Shown piece by piece: positions 17,684 to 26,806 of a stretch of DNA of 43,902 nt. The stretch spans positions 1-43,902 of the forward strand of contig JAFGKK010000067.1 in NCBI GenBank assembly GCA_016928575.1, in the 5' to 3' direction. The position numbers and the translations under genes were made by a program. A model generated the notes under the pieces. It did not search any database and had not been told where the DNA came from. It saw only the letters and a list, made by a program, of their open reading frames with translations. Source of the stretch: Anaerolineales bacterium. GTDB lineage: Bacteria; Chloroflexota; Anaerolineae; Anaerolineales; RBG-16-64-43. Each line of letters opens with the position of its first letter. Positions within the stretch are counted from its first letter, which is position 1.

Positions 17684-18607
17684 ATGCCCGTTTGCATTCC
17701 GGAATCCCTTCCCGCCCGAACCACCCTGGAGAGCGAAAACATCTTCGTCATGGGGGAGGATCGCGCCCGCCACCAGGATATCCGCCCGCTGCGCGTGGCC
17801 ATGCTGAACCTGATGCCGACCAAAATCGTCACCGAAACGCAGTTCCTGCGCCTGCTGGGCAACTCCCCGCTCCAGGTGGAGATCACCCTACTGCACACGG
17901 CCACCCACCGCGCCAAAAACGTCCCCGCGGAGCATCTGATCAACCACTACAAATCCTTCGCCCAGGTGCGGCGCCGCAAGTTCGACGCCCTGCTGGTGAC
18001 CGGCGCGCCGGTGGAGGATCTCGCGTTTGAGGATGTGGACTACTGGCCGGAGCTGACCGAACTCATGGACTGGGCGGAGACGAACGTGTTCACCTCGCTC
18101 TACATTTGCTGGGGTGCGCAGGCCGCGCTGTATCATTTTTTCGGCGTCCCCAAATATCCGCTGCCCGAGAAAATGTTCGGGGTCTTCCCGCACCGCAACC
18201 TCGAACCGAAGCACGAATTGATGCGCGGGTTCGACGACGAGTTCCTGGCCCCGCATTCCCGCCACACGGAAATCCGGCGGGCGGATATCGAGAAGGTGCC
18301 GGAACTGCTCCTCCTGGCCGAATCCGAAGCGGCCGGGCTTCACATCCTTGCAACGCGCGACGGGCGCAAAACCTTCGTCACCGGACACGCGGAGTACGAC
18401 GCCCTCACTCTGAAGCAGGAATACGAGCGCGACCTCGTTAAGGGTCTGCCGGTCCGCGTTCCAGTGAATTACTTTCCGGACGACGATCCTTCGCGGCCGC
18501 CCGTAGTCCGCTGGCGGAGCCATGCGGCGATGTTTTTCGCGAACTGGCTGAACTACCACGTGTACGAAAATACGCCGTACGACTTGCGCCGATTGCCGGG
18601 CGGCTGA
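17684..18607 (+). CDS. metA: Homoserine O-acetyltransferase (MetA family)
   Basis: Activates homoserine for methionine synthesis. The catalytic residues fall exactly on the classical MetA numbering if the second of two adjacent ATGs is used: Cys142 in YICWGAQA, His235 and Glu237 in GHAEYD. Residue 111 is Glu (motif GAPVED). In this family Glu111 goes with acetyl-CoA use and Gly111 with succinyl-CoA, so I predict an acetyltransferase despite the MetA fold. GGAGG at 17675-17679 also fits the ATG at 17684 better than that at 17681. It is under SAM-I riboswitch control. Substrate choice is inference from one residue. Confidence 0.95.
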   Translation: MPVCIPESLPARTTLESENIFVMGEDRARHQDIRPLRVAMLNLMPTKIVTETQFLRLLGNSPLQVEITLLHTATHRAKNVPAEHLINHYKSFAQVRRRKFDALLVTGAPVEDLAFEDVDYWPELTELMDWAETNVFTSLYICWGAQAALYHFFGVPKYPLPEKMFGVFPHRNLEPKHELMRGFDDEFLAPHSRHTEIRRADIEKVPELLLLAESEAAGLHILATRDGRKTFVTGHAEYDALTLKQEYERDLVKGLPVRVPVNYFPDDDPSRPPVVRWRSHAAMFFANWLNYHVYENTPYDLRRLPGG

Positions 18608-18909
18608 CCGGCGGGCTGGACCGGACTTCGCGATCTGAATCCGGTCTTGCGAAGACCGGCTGCCGCCGAACTGCCGCCCGTCCGCCCCCCGCTTGCCCCT
18701 TCGGGGTGAACCGCCGTTGGGGTTTGGCCGAGCGGGCCATCGTCATCAACTTTTTCGAAACGATCCGCCGCGGACCGGAAAAAACCGTCGCGCCGTTTGG
18801 TTTGCCCGAGGCCGGGTGCGGAAACCGCGGTTCTTTCCGCGCCCTGCGGATTCGTCATCGGTCCGGCGCGCCGCTCGGGTGCGGGATATCCCACTCTCCC
18901 GCCTTCGCT
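18608..18909. other. Intergenic region between convergent metA and kinase
   Basis: No credible gene. It contains one perfect hairpin, CCGGTCTT/AAGACCGG at 18641-18659 with a three-base loop. It has no T run, so it is at best a weak terminator. The rest is GC-rich sequence with open frames on both strands that look like chance. Confidence 0.5.
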
Positions 18910-21900
18910 TCAGCTTTCCGGACTGTTCCCGTCGGGCGGCGGTTTGTCTGCTATCGCCCGGTCTTTCGGCAGGGTGAAGGAGAATGCCGCGCCTTTGTCC
19001 TCCTCCCCCTCGGCCCACACCCGGCCGCCGTGACGGTGAACGATCCGCTGGACGATCGCCAATCCGACCCCGGTTCCTTCGAACTCCGCGGAATTGTGCA
19101 GGCGCTGGAAGACGCCGAAGAGCCGGTCGGCGTAGTGCATGTCGAATCCGGCGCCGTTGTCGCGGACGGAAAACACGTCCTCCTCCGGCGTGCTTCGGCA
19201 TTCCACTTCGATCCGCGCTTGCTCCCGTCGGGCGCTGAACTTCACCGCATTGGAAATCAGGTTGACCCAGACTTGGCGGAGGAGGGTCGGATCGGCCGAC
19301 GCCTTGGGCAACGGCCCCAGGCGGAAGTCGATCCGTGCCCGGCTTTCCGGAGTCGTCAATTCCTGGAACACCGATTGGACCATGGAGGAGAGGTCGGTGG
19401 GGATGCGCCGCATCTCGGTTTGGTTCAGGCGGGAGAGCGCCAGCAAATCGTCGATCAACTCATGCATGTGGCGGGTGTTGCGCCGGATGACGGAGCACAA
19501 CCGGCGGGCGTCTTCGTTCAGAGTCTTTCCGTAGTCCTCCGCCAAGGCACGGGTGAAACCGTCGATGGCGCGCAGCGGGGCGCGCAAGTCGTGGGAGACC
19601 GAGAAGCTGAAGGCTTCCAGCTCCTTGTTGGCGGCCTCCAGCTGGGCGGTCCGCTGGAGGACCCGCTGTTCGAGTTCGGCGTTCAGCGAGCGGATTTCCT
19701 CCTCGGCCTGCTTGCGGTCGGTGATGTCTTCGTAGGTGCCGAGGACTCCGACGATGCTGCCGTCAAGGTTGTGGAGCGGCACCTTGCTCGTCCGCAGCCA
19801 AATCCGCCTGCCGTCCGCCTGGGTTTGCTGCTCCTCGTACCCCAATTTCTCCCGTCCGGTCTCGATCACGGTCCGGTCGTCCGCCCGATACCTGTCCGCC
19901 TGTTCCACCCAGCCCATTTGAAAATCGTCCCGCCCCAAGAGCTCAGAGGGCGAGGCGAATCCGGCGTCCCGGGCGAAGGGCTTGTTGCATCCCAGGTAGC
20001 GGGAATCCTTGTCCTTCCAGAAGACCCGCACCGGGATGGTGTCGAGGATCATTTCCAGCATTCGGCGGGATTCCCGCAGCGCCTCTTCCGTCCGCCGGCG
20101 TAGGCTGATATCGCGGATGGCGGAAAGGTGCACCGGTTCGCCGTGCCAGGAGAAATACCGGCTGGTGATCTCCACCGGAAACACCGAGCTGTCCTTGCGG
20201 CGGTGGAGGCGGATCGGCACGGTGATGACGCTTTCCGGAGACAGCGGCGTGGTTTGGGTCAGCTTGCGGGTTTTTTCGGGTTCGGCGGAGAGGTCGGTGT
20301 TTTTCATCGTCCGCAATTCTTCCCGGCTGTATCCGTACAGCGCGGAGCAGGCGTTGTTGGCCTCCAGGATCCGCCCGCTCTTGTTCTCCACCAGGATGAT
20401 CGCGTCGGATTCGGCTTCGAACAGATGGCGGTACCGATCTTCGCTTTCCCGCAGGGCCGACTCGCTGCGCAGACGGCCGACGGCGTTGCCGATCTGGGCG
20501 ACCGTGGTCTCAAGAATTTCGCGCAGGGAGGGGGTTATTTCCGCCATGGATGCGGAGACGAGGTTGAGGCAGCCGATGACTCGGGTTTCGTGCCGGATCG
20601 GAATCCCGATCATGATCCGGAAGTTCTTGTAGATATCCGGGGCCGTGGGCATGCGCGCCTTCAAGGTTTGGCCGTCGGCGTAGATCGGTTGGCCTTCCAT
20701 CATCCAGCGCGCTTCCGGCCGGTCGGGTTCCAACCTCCGGACGACTGCGAGCATCTCGGGGGGAATTCCTCTGTGGACCGCCAAGTCCATCGCTCCGCTG
20801 CGCGGATCCACCACATAAATGCCGCCGGCCTCGATCCCCGTTACCCGCATCGCCGTCTCGAGGCACAGGCGCAGGCCCTGCTCCATGTCGATCGTCGCGT
20901 TCAGGGCCACAGCGAGATCGTGCTGGGCGCGAATCTGGAGTTCGGCTTCCTTGCGTTCGGTGATGTCCTGAACCAAGCCGTCATAACTCAACAACCGGCC
21001 TTCCGCATCGCGGTGCAGGACCGGCGTGTTGCGCACCCAGCGGCGGATCCCGTCCTTGCGCCGGATCCGGTGTTCGATCACCGGCGCCTCCCGTCCGGAT
21101 AGAATCCGGCGCACCTGGTCCTCCACCAGCGGTCGGTCCTGCGGGTCGATCATCCGGATCCATAAACCCGGATCGTGGTTTAATTCCTCCGGCGCATAGC
21201 CCGTCACCGCCGAACAACGCCGGCCGTGAAACGTTTCCACGGCTTTTCCGCCGTCGATCCGGACATGGTAAATATAGTCGGTGATGGTCCGGATCAGCCG
21301 GCGGTAGCGGGCCTCGCTTTCCTCCAGCGCCTGATCCGCCAGTTTGTGTTCGGTGATATCCTCAAAGGTCCCCAGAATTCCGCGGCTGCCGCCGGCCGGG
21401 CTGGGCAGGGGGATTTTGCTCGTGCGCAGCCAGCGTGTGCGGCCGTCGGATTGGACGACCGGCTCCTCGTAGAGCAGTTTGGCATTTCCGCTTTTCAGCA
21501 CCTCGCGGTCGTCCGCGCGGACCAGGTCCGCTTGGGATTTTGGGAGAAAACAATAATCGTCGCATCCGACGATTTCCGCGGCGGAGGAACACCCCGTGGT
21601 CTGGACGAAAGCCCGGTTGCAACCGCAGTAGGTTAACTTGGCGTCTTTCCAGAAAACGCGGACGGGGATGGCGTCGAGGATGGTTGCGAGCATCTGGCGG
21701 GATTCCCGCAGTGCGTCCTCCGCCTGCTTGCGGTCGGTCATGTCGCGGGCCGAGGCGAAGACAAATTTTCCGGCGCGGTAGGCTTTCCACTCCAGCCAGC
21801 GGCAGCTTCCGTCCCGCAGGAGGATCCGGTTGACCACCGCCGGGACTTCCCGTTCGGCCACCGCCTCCCGGTAGGAGGCCAGGGTGTGCGCCCGGTCGTC

Positions 21901-22158
21901 GGGATGGAAGAAGTCCAGGAAATATTTTCCGGCCATTTCCACCGGAGACCGGCCGATCAGCGCCTCCAGTTCCGGGTTGGTTTTCAGAATGTATCCATCG
22001 GGGTCGAGGATGCACAAAAGGTCGAGCGGTGCGTTGAAATACGCGCTGAGGTCCCGGGGAAGAACTCCCCGGCTCGACCGACGGCGCGGAGCGGACGGAG
22101 GCTTCTTCTTGCGCGGCGAGGGGAGGCGGTTCCGGGGGGACGGCTTGCGGGTCTTCAT
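18910..22158 (-). CDS. Multi-PAS/GAF sensor histidine kinase
   Basis: 1082-residue soluble sensor kinase. After a basic N-terminus come PAS1 (LSAYFNAPLDLLCILD), PAS2 (MLATILDAIPVRVFWKD), PAS3, a GAF domain (~430-580), PAS4 (RYRHLFEAESDAIILVE) and PAS5 (MLEMILDTIPVRVFWKD). These are followed by HisKA with phospho-acceptor His856 in SVSHDLRAPLR and HATPase_c with NLISNAVKFS, DNGAGFD and GTGVGLAIV. No transmembrane segment or receiver domain is seen, so the output must go to a response regulator encoded elsewhere. PAS2 and PAS5 are close internal copies. GGAGGCC upstream supports the ATG at 22158. It resembles bacteriophytochrome-type kinases without the chromophore module. Confidence 0.93.
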   Translation of the reverse strand: MKTRKPSPRNRLPSPRKKKPPSAPRRRSSRGVLPRDLSAYFNAPLDLLCILDPDGYILKTNPELEALIGRSPVEMAGKYFLDFFHPDDRAHTLASYREAVAEREVPAVVNRILLRDGSCRWLEWKAYRAGKFVFASARDMTDRKQAEDALRESRQMLATILDAIPVRVFWKDAKLTYCGCNRAFVQTTGCSSAAEIVGCDDYCFLPKSQADLVRADDREVLKSGNAKLLYEEPVVQSDGRTRWLRTSKIPLPSPAGGSRGILGTFEDITEHKLADQALEESEARYRRLIRTITDYIYHVRIDGGKAVETFHGRRCSAVTGYAPEELNHDPGLWIRMIDPQDRPLVEDQVRRILSGREAPVIEHRIRRKDGIRRWVRNTPVLHRDAEGRLLSYDGLVQDITERKEAELQIRAQHDLAVALNATIDMEQGLRLCLETAMRVTGIEAGGIYVVDPRSGAMDLAVHRGIPPEMLAVVRRLEPDRPEARWMMEGQPIYADGQTLKARMPTAPDIYKNFRIMIGIPIRHETRVIGCLNLVSASMAEITPSLREILETTVAQIGNAVGRLRSESALRESEDRYRHLFEAESDAIILVENKSGRILEANNACSALYGYSREELRTMKNTDLSAEPEKTRKLTQTTPLSPESVITVPIRLHRRKDSSVFPVEITSRYFSWHGEPVHLSAIRDISLRRRTEEALRESRRMLEMILDTIPVRVFWKDKDSRYLGCNKPFARDAGFASPSELLGRDDFQMGWVEQADRYRADDRTVIETGREKLGYEEQQTQADGRRIWLRTSKVPLHNLDGSIVGVLGTYEDITDRKQAEEEIRSLNAELEQRVLQRTAQLEAANKELEAFSFSVSHDLRAPLRAIDGFTRALAEDYGKTLNEDARRLCSVIRRNTRHMHELIDDLLALSRLNQTEMRRIPTDLSSMVQSVFQELTTPESRARIDFRLGPLPKASADPTLLRQVWVNLISNAVKFSARREQARIEVECRSTPEEDVFSVRDNGAGFDMHYADRLFGVFQRLHNSAEFEGTGVGLAIVQRIVHRHGGRVWAEGEEDKGAAFSFTLPKDRAIADKPPPDGNSPES

Positions 22159-22252
22159 GGCGGCCTCCGCGGTAAAGGAAATGGGATGCCGAGGATCGCG
22201 CGGGATTCGCCGTTTTCCCCTTCGCCGATTCCGAAAGGGAAAGGGCGCTTCC

Positions 22253-22261
22253 ATAATAGCA
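22253..22261 (-). promoter_or_regulatory. Extended -10 promoter for the PAS kinase
   Basis: On the - strand TGCTATTAT (22261 down to 22253) is an extended -10 element. It lies in the 136-bp gap between the ATPase stop and the kinase ATG and would start transcription near 22246. The -35 match is poor. Confidence 0.45.
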
Positions 22262-22294
22262 TGAATTGACGAAAAGGCCCGCCGCGCGGAGGGA

Positions 22295-23218
22295 TCAGCG
22301 GTCGGGATTGGACGAGGCGGTCAGGGTGAGGAAAATGTCTTCCAGGCCGGGTTCCGCCGGCTCGATTGTCCGGAGGTCGATTCCCTTCCGCCGGAGGCAA
22401 GCGGAGAGTTCCTCTGCGGGGCTTCCGACCGGGGTGATCGCGCGCAGGTGGCCGCCGGCCAAACCGGCGCGCGAAACGATCGGACAATCCGCCAGCGCGG
22501 TCAGCGCCGCCAGCAGGGGCTCGGCGTGGATATCCCAAGCGCGTCCCGGCAGGGCGTCGCGCTTAAGGGCGCGCGGGGAATCCAGCGCCAGCAACCGGCC
22601 GCCGCTCATGATCCCCACCCGGCTGCAGTATTCCGCCTCGTCCATGTAATGCGTGGTGACGAGCGCGGTGATGCCTTGCTCGACCAAGCGGTAGATGAGA
22701 TCCCAAAAGGTGCGTCGGGCGGTGGGATCCACGCCCGAGGTGGGTTCGTCAAGGAAAAACAATTTCGGCCGGTGGACGATGGCCGTGGCCAGCGCCAGCC
22801 GCTGACGCCAGCCGGTGGATAATCCGCCGACCAGGAGATCGCCGAAGGGGCCCAATCCGACCAGGTGCAACACGTCTTCCAACCGGACCGGATCGGTTAC
22901 GCCGTACACGCCGGCGTAGAAATCCAGGTTTTCGCGGACGGTCAGGTCGCCGTACAGCGCGAATTTCTGGCTGACGTACCCGACCCGTTCGCGGATTTCC
23001 TCGGCGTTGGCGCAGATGTCGAATCCGAGCACCTCGCCGCTTCCCGCAGTCGGCTGCAGCAGGCCGAGCAGCATGCGGATGGTGGTGGTTTTTCCGGACC
23101 CGTTGGGGCCGAGGAACCCGACCACCTCCCCGGCCGGGATTTCGAAGCTGACCCGGTCCACGGCGGTGAATTCCCCAAAACGTTTGGTCAGGGATTCGAC
23201 CCGCACGACGGGTTTCAT
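22295..23218 (-). CDS. ABC transporter ATP-binding protein (second NBD)
   Basis: 307-residue nucleotide-binding subunit of an ABC-2 type exporter. Walker A is GPNGSGKTTT, the Q-loop is YVSQKFALYGD, the signature is degenerate (GGLSTGWRQR instead of LSGGQ), and Walker B is LFFLDEPTSGVDP with a switch His in TTHYMDEAE. It ends with the DRA-like C-terminal extension. It overlaps the upstream ATPase by four bases (ATGA). The pair corresponds to the two halves of the fused ATPase YbhF, here encoded as separate proteins. The ATG at 23218 is chosen by the overlap; the longer frame is a shadow. Confidence 0.93.
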   Translation of the reverse strand: MKPVVRVESLTKRFGEFTAVDRVSFEIPAGEVVGFLGPNGSGKTTTIRMLLGLLQPTAGSGEVLGFDICANAEEIRERVGYVSQKFALYGDLTVRENLDFYAGVYGVTDPVRLEDVLHLVGLGPFGDLLVGGLSTGWRQRLALATAIVHRPKLFFLDEPTSGVDPTARRTFWDLIYRLVEQGITALVTTHYMDEAEYCSRVGIMSGGRLLALDSPRALKRDALPGRAWDIHAEPLLAALTALADCPIVSRAGLAGGHLRAITPVGSPAEELSACLRRKGIDLRTIEPAEPGLEDIFLTLTASSNPDR

Positions 23219-24162
23219 CGGCTCGTCTCCAGGAGGAAGATGAACACGTCCTCCAGCCCGGCGGCGATCGGCCGCACCCGTTCGACCGCCGTCTGTCCTT
23301 CGGCGGCCAAGCTCCGGATCCGCCCGGCGACGGCTTCCCGGGCGCCTGCGTGCGTCCGCACGTGCAGGCGGTCGCCGAACATCTGCGCATCCTCCACTTC
23401 CGGATCGGCGCGGAGAATTTCCCGCAAGCGCGGGAGCGGCGCACCGACCACTTCGAGGACGCGGTCGGCGAGGGCCGCCCGCAGACGCGCGGGCGGCCCT
23501 TCCACCACCAAACGGCCGGATTGCAAAAATCCCACCCGGTTGCAGCGCCCGGCTTCGTCCATATAGGGCGTGCTGACCAGGACCGACAGCCCGCCTTCCG
23601 AGACCAGGCGGATGATCAACTGCCAAAAGGACTGGCGGGTGTTCGGATCCACGCCGGTGGTGGGTTCGTCGAGCAGGAGGATTTGCGGACGATGGACCAG
23701 CGCGGCCGCGAGCCCGAGTTTTTGCTTCATCCCGCCGGAGAGCTGTCCGGCCCGCCGGCGGGTGAACGCCCCCAGTCCCACAAAATCCAGGATCTCCCCG
23801 CTCCGCGGCAGCCAATCCCCGCCGGAAAGTCCGCGGACCTCGGCAAAAAATTTTAGATTCTCAAGGACCGTCAGTTCCTCGTACAACGAGAACCGCTGCG
23901 GAAGGTAGCCGATGCAGGAACGGGCCTGCTCGACTTGCTTGGGGATCGGCCAACCGGCTGCGGCGATCCTTCCCGAGGTGGGTGCGACCGCCCCGCACAG
24001 CAGGCGCATCAGCGTGGTTTTGCCGGCGCCGTCCGGGCCGACCAAGCCGTAAATTTCGCCCGCCGCCACGCGCAGGGTGACGCCGTCGACGGCCCGCGTT
24101 CCGCCGAAGGCCTTGACGACGTTTTCCGCTTCGATCGCGTTTTTTTTCTCTGCGTCTGTCAT
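23215..24162 (-). CDS. ABC transporter ATP-binding protein (first NBD)
   Basis: 315-residue ATP-binding subunit. Walker A is GPDGAGKTTLMR, the Q-loop is YLPQRFSLYEE, the signature is canonical (LSGGMKQKLGLA), and Walker B is ILLLDEPTTGVDP. The GPDGAGKTT form and the MDEAGRC segment after Walker B are typical of the YbhF/drug-export subfamily. The His-switch position reads STPYMDEA rather than STHYMDEA, so the switch residue may be missing. It sits between the HlyD adaptor and the second ATPase in one operon. A 26-bp palindrome separates it from the adaptor gene. I start it at 24162 (MTDAEKK). Confidence 0.92.
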   Translation of the reverse strand: MTDAEKKNAIEAENVVKAFGGTRAVDGVTLRVAAGEIYGLVGPDGAGKTTLMRLLCGAVAPTSGRIAAAGWPIPKQVEQARSCIGYLPQRFSLYEELTVLENLKFFAEVRGLSGGDWLPRSGEILDFVGLGAFTRRRAGQLSGGMKQKLGLAAALVHRPQILLLDEPTTGVDPNTRQSFWQLIIRLVSEGGLSVLVSTPYMDEAGRCNRVGFLQSGRLVVEGPPARLRAALADRVLEVVGAPLPRLREILRADPEVEDAQMFGDRLHVRTHAGAREAVAGRIRSLAAEGQTAVERVRPIAAGLEDVFIFLLETSR

Positions 24163-24178
24163 TTGCTTGCGTATCCAT

Positions 24179-24233
24179 CCCCCCTCTCCCATCCCCCCTG
24201 CCCGTTATACGGGCAGGGGGGATGGGAGAGGGG
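24179..24233. repeat. 26-bp perfect GC-rich palindrome
   Basis: Positions 24179-24204 and 24208-24233 are exact reverse complements around a three-base TAT loop. The arms are built of C-runs separated by T/AT and end CTGCCCGT at the loop. It lies within the efflux operon between the adaptor and the first ATPase gene, so its RNA would form a very stable hairpin that may lower or protect the downstream message. A similar element is at 42093-42136. Confidence 0.92.
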
Positions 24234-24251
24234 GGATGGGGCGGCGTCCGC

Positions 24252-25598
24252 TTATTCGCCGAAGGTCACATCCGCCGGCATCCCGGGTTTGAGGTCCGAT
24301 CCCGAGCCGGTTACGGTGATTTCCACAGCGAAGACCGTCGTCCGGCGGCCTTCTTCGGTCTGGACATTGCGCGGCGTGAACTGCGCCCGATCGGCGATGC
24401 GGGTCACCGAACCGGAAAAGGTCCGTCCGGGGAAAGAATCGACCGCGATCGCGACGGTCCCGCCCAGCCGGATCTCGCCGTAGCGGTCCTCCGGGATGTA
24501 GACGGTGATGGTCAGGCGGTCGAGCCGGCCGAGAATCAGCGCGGTGGAGCCGGCGGCGGCGATCTCGCCCGGTTCGACGCTGCGAACGATTACGGTGCCG
24601 TCCGAGGGGGCGGTCACGGTCAGCTTGCCGATCTGCGCGTCGATCGAATCGAGCTGGGCCTGCGCTTGGGCAACGGCCTGCTCCGCCTGCGCCACGGCCG
24701 CTTCGGCCTGTTGAACGGCGGCCGCGGCGAGTTTCACGGCGTACGAATCCTCGCCGGTGTGCAGCCGGGCGAGCCGCTCGAGGGCGGCCAAGTAGCGTTC
24801 CTCCGCCGCGCGGAGACGGGCCCGGGCTTCGATCAGCGTCCGTCCTTGCTCGGTTTGGAGCGATTCGTCGTAAGCTTGCTGGGCGCTTTCCAGATCGTCC
24901 CGTGCGGAGTCGAACTGCTCCTGGGCGGCGTCGATCAGATCGGAATCCCCGGCGGCTCTCGCCTTGGCGAGCGCGTCCTGACTCGTGAGGTACGCCGCGC
25001 GCGCCTGCGCCAGGCGCTGTTCGGCGGCGAGGATCCCGGCGTAATCCGGATCATTCATCAGGCGCTGCAGGTTTTCGCGCTCGGTCTCGAGGGCCTTGCC
25101 GGCGGCTTCCACCTCCGCTTCCATCGCGGCAATCTGTTCTTGCTTGGTGAAATACCAGGCCGGCAGTTCGAACTCCGGCGGCTGGTAACCCGCGGGCGAT
25201 GGCGTGCACGAAGGCGATTCAGCCAGCCGGGCGGCCTCCAGAATTTGTTGATATTGGATCTGCGCGGTTGTCGAAGCGGCGCGGGCGGTTTCCAGCCCGG
25301 CCTGGGCGGCGGCCCGGCCGGCTTCCGCCTGAGTGCGCTGGGCTTGAAGCAGCGTGCCGTCCAGCCGGAACAGCGCTTGGCCGGCGGCGACGGTCTCCCC
25401 CTGGTCGACCATTACCTCGGCGACCTTGCCGGAAAATTCCGGCGAGATGACCACCTCCACCGCCTCGACGGTTCCGGAAGCGGTGATCGGGCCGCGGGTT
25501 TGGGACCCGTTGCGGGAAACAAAATACCAGGCGGCGGCGGCTCCGGCCAGGAGCACGACGGCCGCCGCCGGGAGCAGGCGACGCAGGTTTGCTTTCAT
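24252..25598 (-). CDS. HlyD-family membrane fusion protein
   Basis: 448-residue periplasmic adaptor of an ABC efflux pump. An N-terminal membrane anchor (LLPAAAVVLLAGAAAAWYF, about residues 8-27) is followed by the first lipoyl half (SGTVEAVEVVISPEFSGKV). A long Ala/Glu-rich coiled coil occupies roughly 85-300. Then come the second lipoyl half with TVTAPSDGTVIVRSVEPGEI and a beta-barrel domain. A Pro-rich stretch near residue 130 interrupts the first helix. AAGAGGTG supports the ATG at 25598. It matches YbhG in the order of the operon. No outer-membrane partner is encoded nearby, consistent with a monoderm-type envelope, but that is inference. Confidence 0.9.
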   Translation of the reverse strand: MKANLRRLLPAAAVVLLAGAAAAWYFVSRNGSQTRGPITASGTVEAVEVVISPEFSGKVAEVMVDQGETVAAGQALFRLDGTLLQAQRTQAEAGRAAAQAGLETARAASTTAQIQYQQILEAARLAESPSCTPSPAGYQPPEFELPAWYFTKQEQIAAMEAEVEAAGKALETERENLQRLMNDPDYAGILAAEQRLAQARAAYLTSQDALAKARAAGDSDLIDAAQEQFDSARDDLESAQQAYDESLQTEQGRTLIEARARLRAAEERYLAALERLARLHTGEDSYAVKLAAAAVQQAEAAVAQAEQAVAQAQAQLDSIDAQIGKLTVTAPSDGTVIVRSVEPGEIAAAGSTALILGRLDRLTITVYIPEDRYGEIRLGGTVAIAVDSFPGRTFSGSVTRIADRAQFTPRNVQTEEGRRTTVFAVEITVTGSGSDLKPGMPADVTFGE

Positions 25599-25670
25599 GG
25601 CTGCACCTCTTGAATCCATTTTAGATTGCCGAATCCTCCCCGGCCTTCGGTTGCCGGAGATGGGAAGCGG

Positions 25671-26804
25671 TTAATCCAACCGCTTGCGGAACCTCAGCGC
25701 GGCGATTCCCATGATCACCACGCCGAATGCCGCGAGGGCGACGATCTCCCGGGAAAAAGCTTCGATGCCGACCCCTTTGAGCATCAGCGAGCGGATGATG
25801 ACCAGATAGTAGCGGAGGGGGGTCAGATGGGAAATGATCTGCAGCGCGGGGGGCATGGCTTCCAGCGGGAAGAAGAAGCCCGAGAGGAAGATGCTGGGCA
25901 GGAGGGTCATCCAGACGGTCAGCATAGCCTCCTGCTGGGTGTTGGCCAAGGTCGAAGCGAGAATTCCAATCCCCAGGCTCGACAGCAGAAACAATCCCGA
26001 AAGCAGGGCGATCAACACGAGATCGCCGCGCACCGGAACGCCGAACCACCAATGGCCGAGGGCGATCACCTCAAAGGTGTTCAGGAACGACAGCAGCACG
26101 TACGGCAGGAGTTTGCCGATGATGAGTTCCAGCGGGCGGATCGGGGTGACGATCAGCTGTTCGATCGTGCCGCGTTCCCGTTCGCGGACGATGGCGGTGG
26201 CGGTGAGGATCGAGGTCAGGGCCTGCAAAATCACACCGATCACCCCGGGAATGGAGAAGTAGGCGCTGACCAAATCCGGGTTGTACCAGACCTGGGTGAG
26301 CACTTCGAGCGGCGCCTCGACGGCCGCGACGGAGCCGCGGCGGGCCATGCGTTCGGCCAGGACGGAGGCGGCGTGGGCTTGGCCGATCATTTGGGCGGCC
26401 GAGAGGGCGGTCGAAGCGACGGTCGGATCCGAGCCATCGAAGACGAAGGCGATCTGGGCTTTTGCGCCGCCGGAGATCAACTCCCCGTACCCGGCGGGGA
26501 TGATCACCCCGGCGCGGGCGATCCCGCCGTCGATCATCGCCCGCAATCCTTCCTCCGAATCCGCGTCGCCGATCAGGCGGAAATAATCCGCCGCCCGGTA
26601 GGCGTCGAGCAGCGCGCGGGATTGGGGGCTGCGGTCCTGGTCGAGGACGATCAGCGGCACGTTGCGGACGTCGTTGGTGGCGGCGTACCCGAGCAGGAGC
26701 ATGTTCATGATCGGGATCGCGATCACCAGCACCAGCGTGCGCGGATCGCGGCGGATTTGGAGGAATTCCTTGCGGATCAGAGCCAGCAGGCGCGGGAGGG
26801 ACAT
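25671..26804 (-). CDS. ABC-2 type transporter permease (YbhS/YbhR type)
   Basis: 377-residue membrane subunit of a drug-export type ABC transporter. One N-terminal membrane helix follows LIRKEFLQIRRDPRTL. A ~150-residue extracytoplasmic domain comes next, with a VLDQDRSPQSR start. Five C-terminal helices follow, with the conserved RERERGTIEQLIVTPIRP cytoplasmic motif in between. It lies two bases after the TetR gene and before the HlyD gene. E. coli-type ybh operons have two permeases; only this one is present here, so it may work as a homodimer. The ATG at 26804 is preferred over the longer frame because the conserved N-terminal begins there. Confidence 0.92.
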   Translation of the reverse strand: MSLPRLLALIRKEFLQIRRDPRTLVLVIAIPIMNMLLLGYAATNDVRNVPLIVLDQDRSPQSRALLDAYRAADYFRLIGDADSEEGLRAMIDGGIARAGVIIPAGYGELISGGAKAQIAFVFDGSDPTVASTALSAAQMIGQAHAASVLAERMARRGSVAAVEAPLEVLTQVWYNPDLVSAYFSIPGVIGVILQALTSILTATAIVRERERGTIEQLIVTPIRPLELIIGKLLPYVLLSFLNTFEVIALGHWWFGVPVRGDLVLIALLSGLFLLSSLGIGILASTLANTQQEAMLTVWMTLLPSIFLSGFFFPLEAMPPALQIISHLTPLRYYLVIIRSLMLKGVGIEAFSREIVALAAFGVVIMGIAALRFRKRLD

Positions 26805-26806
26805 GC

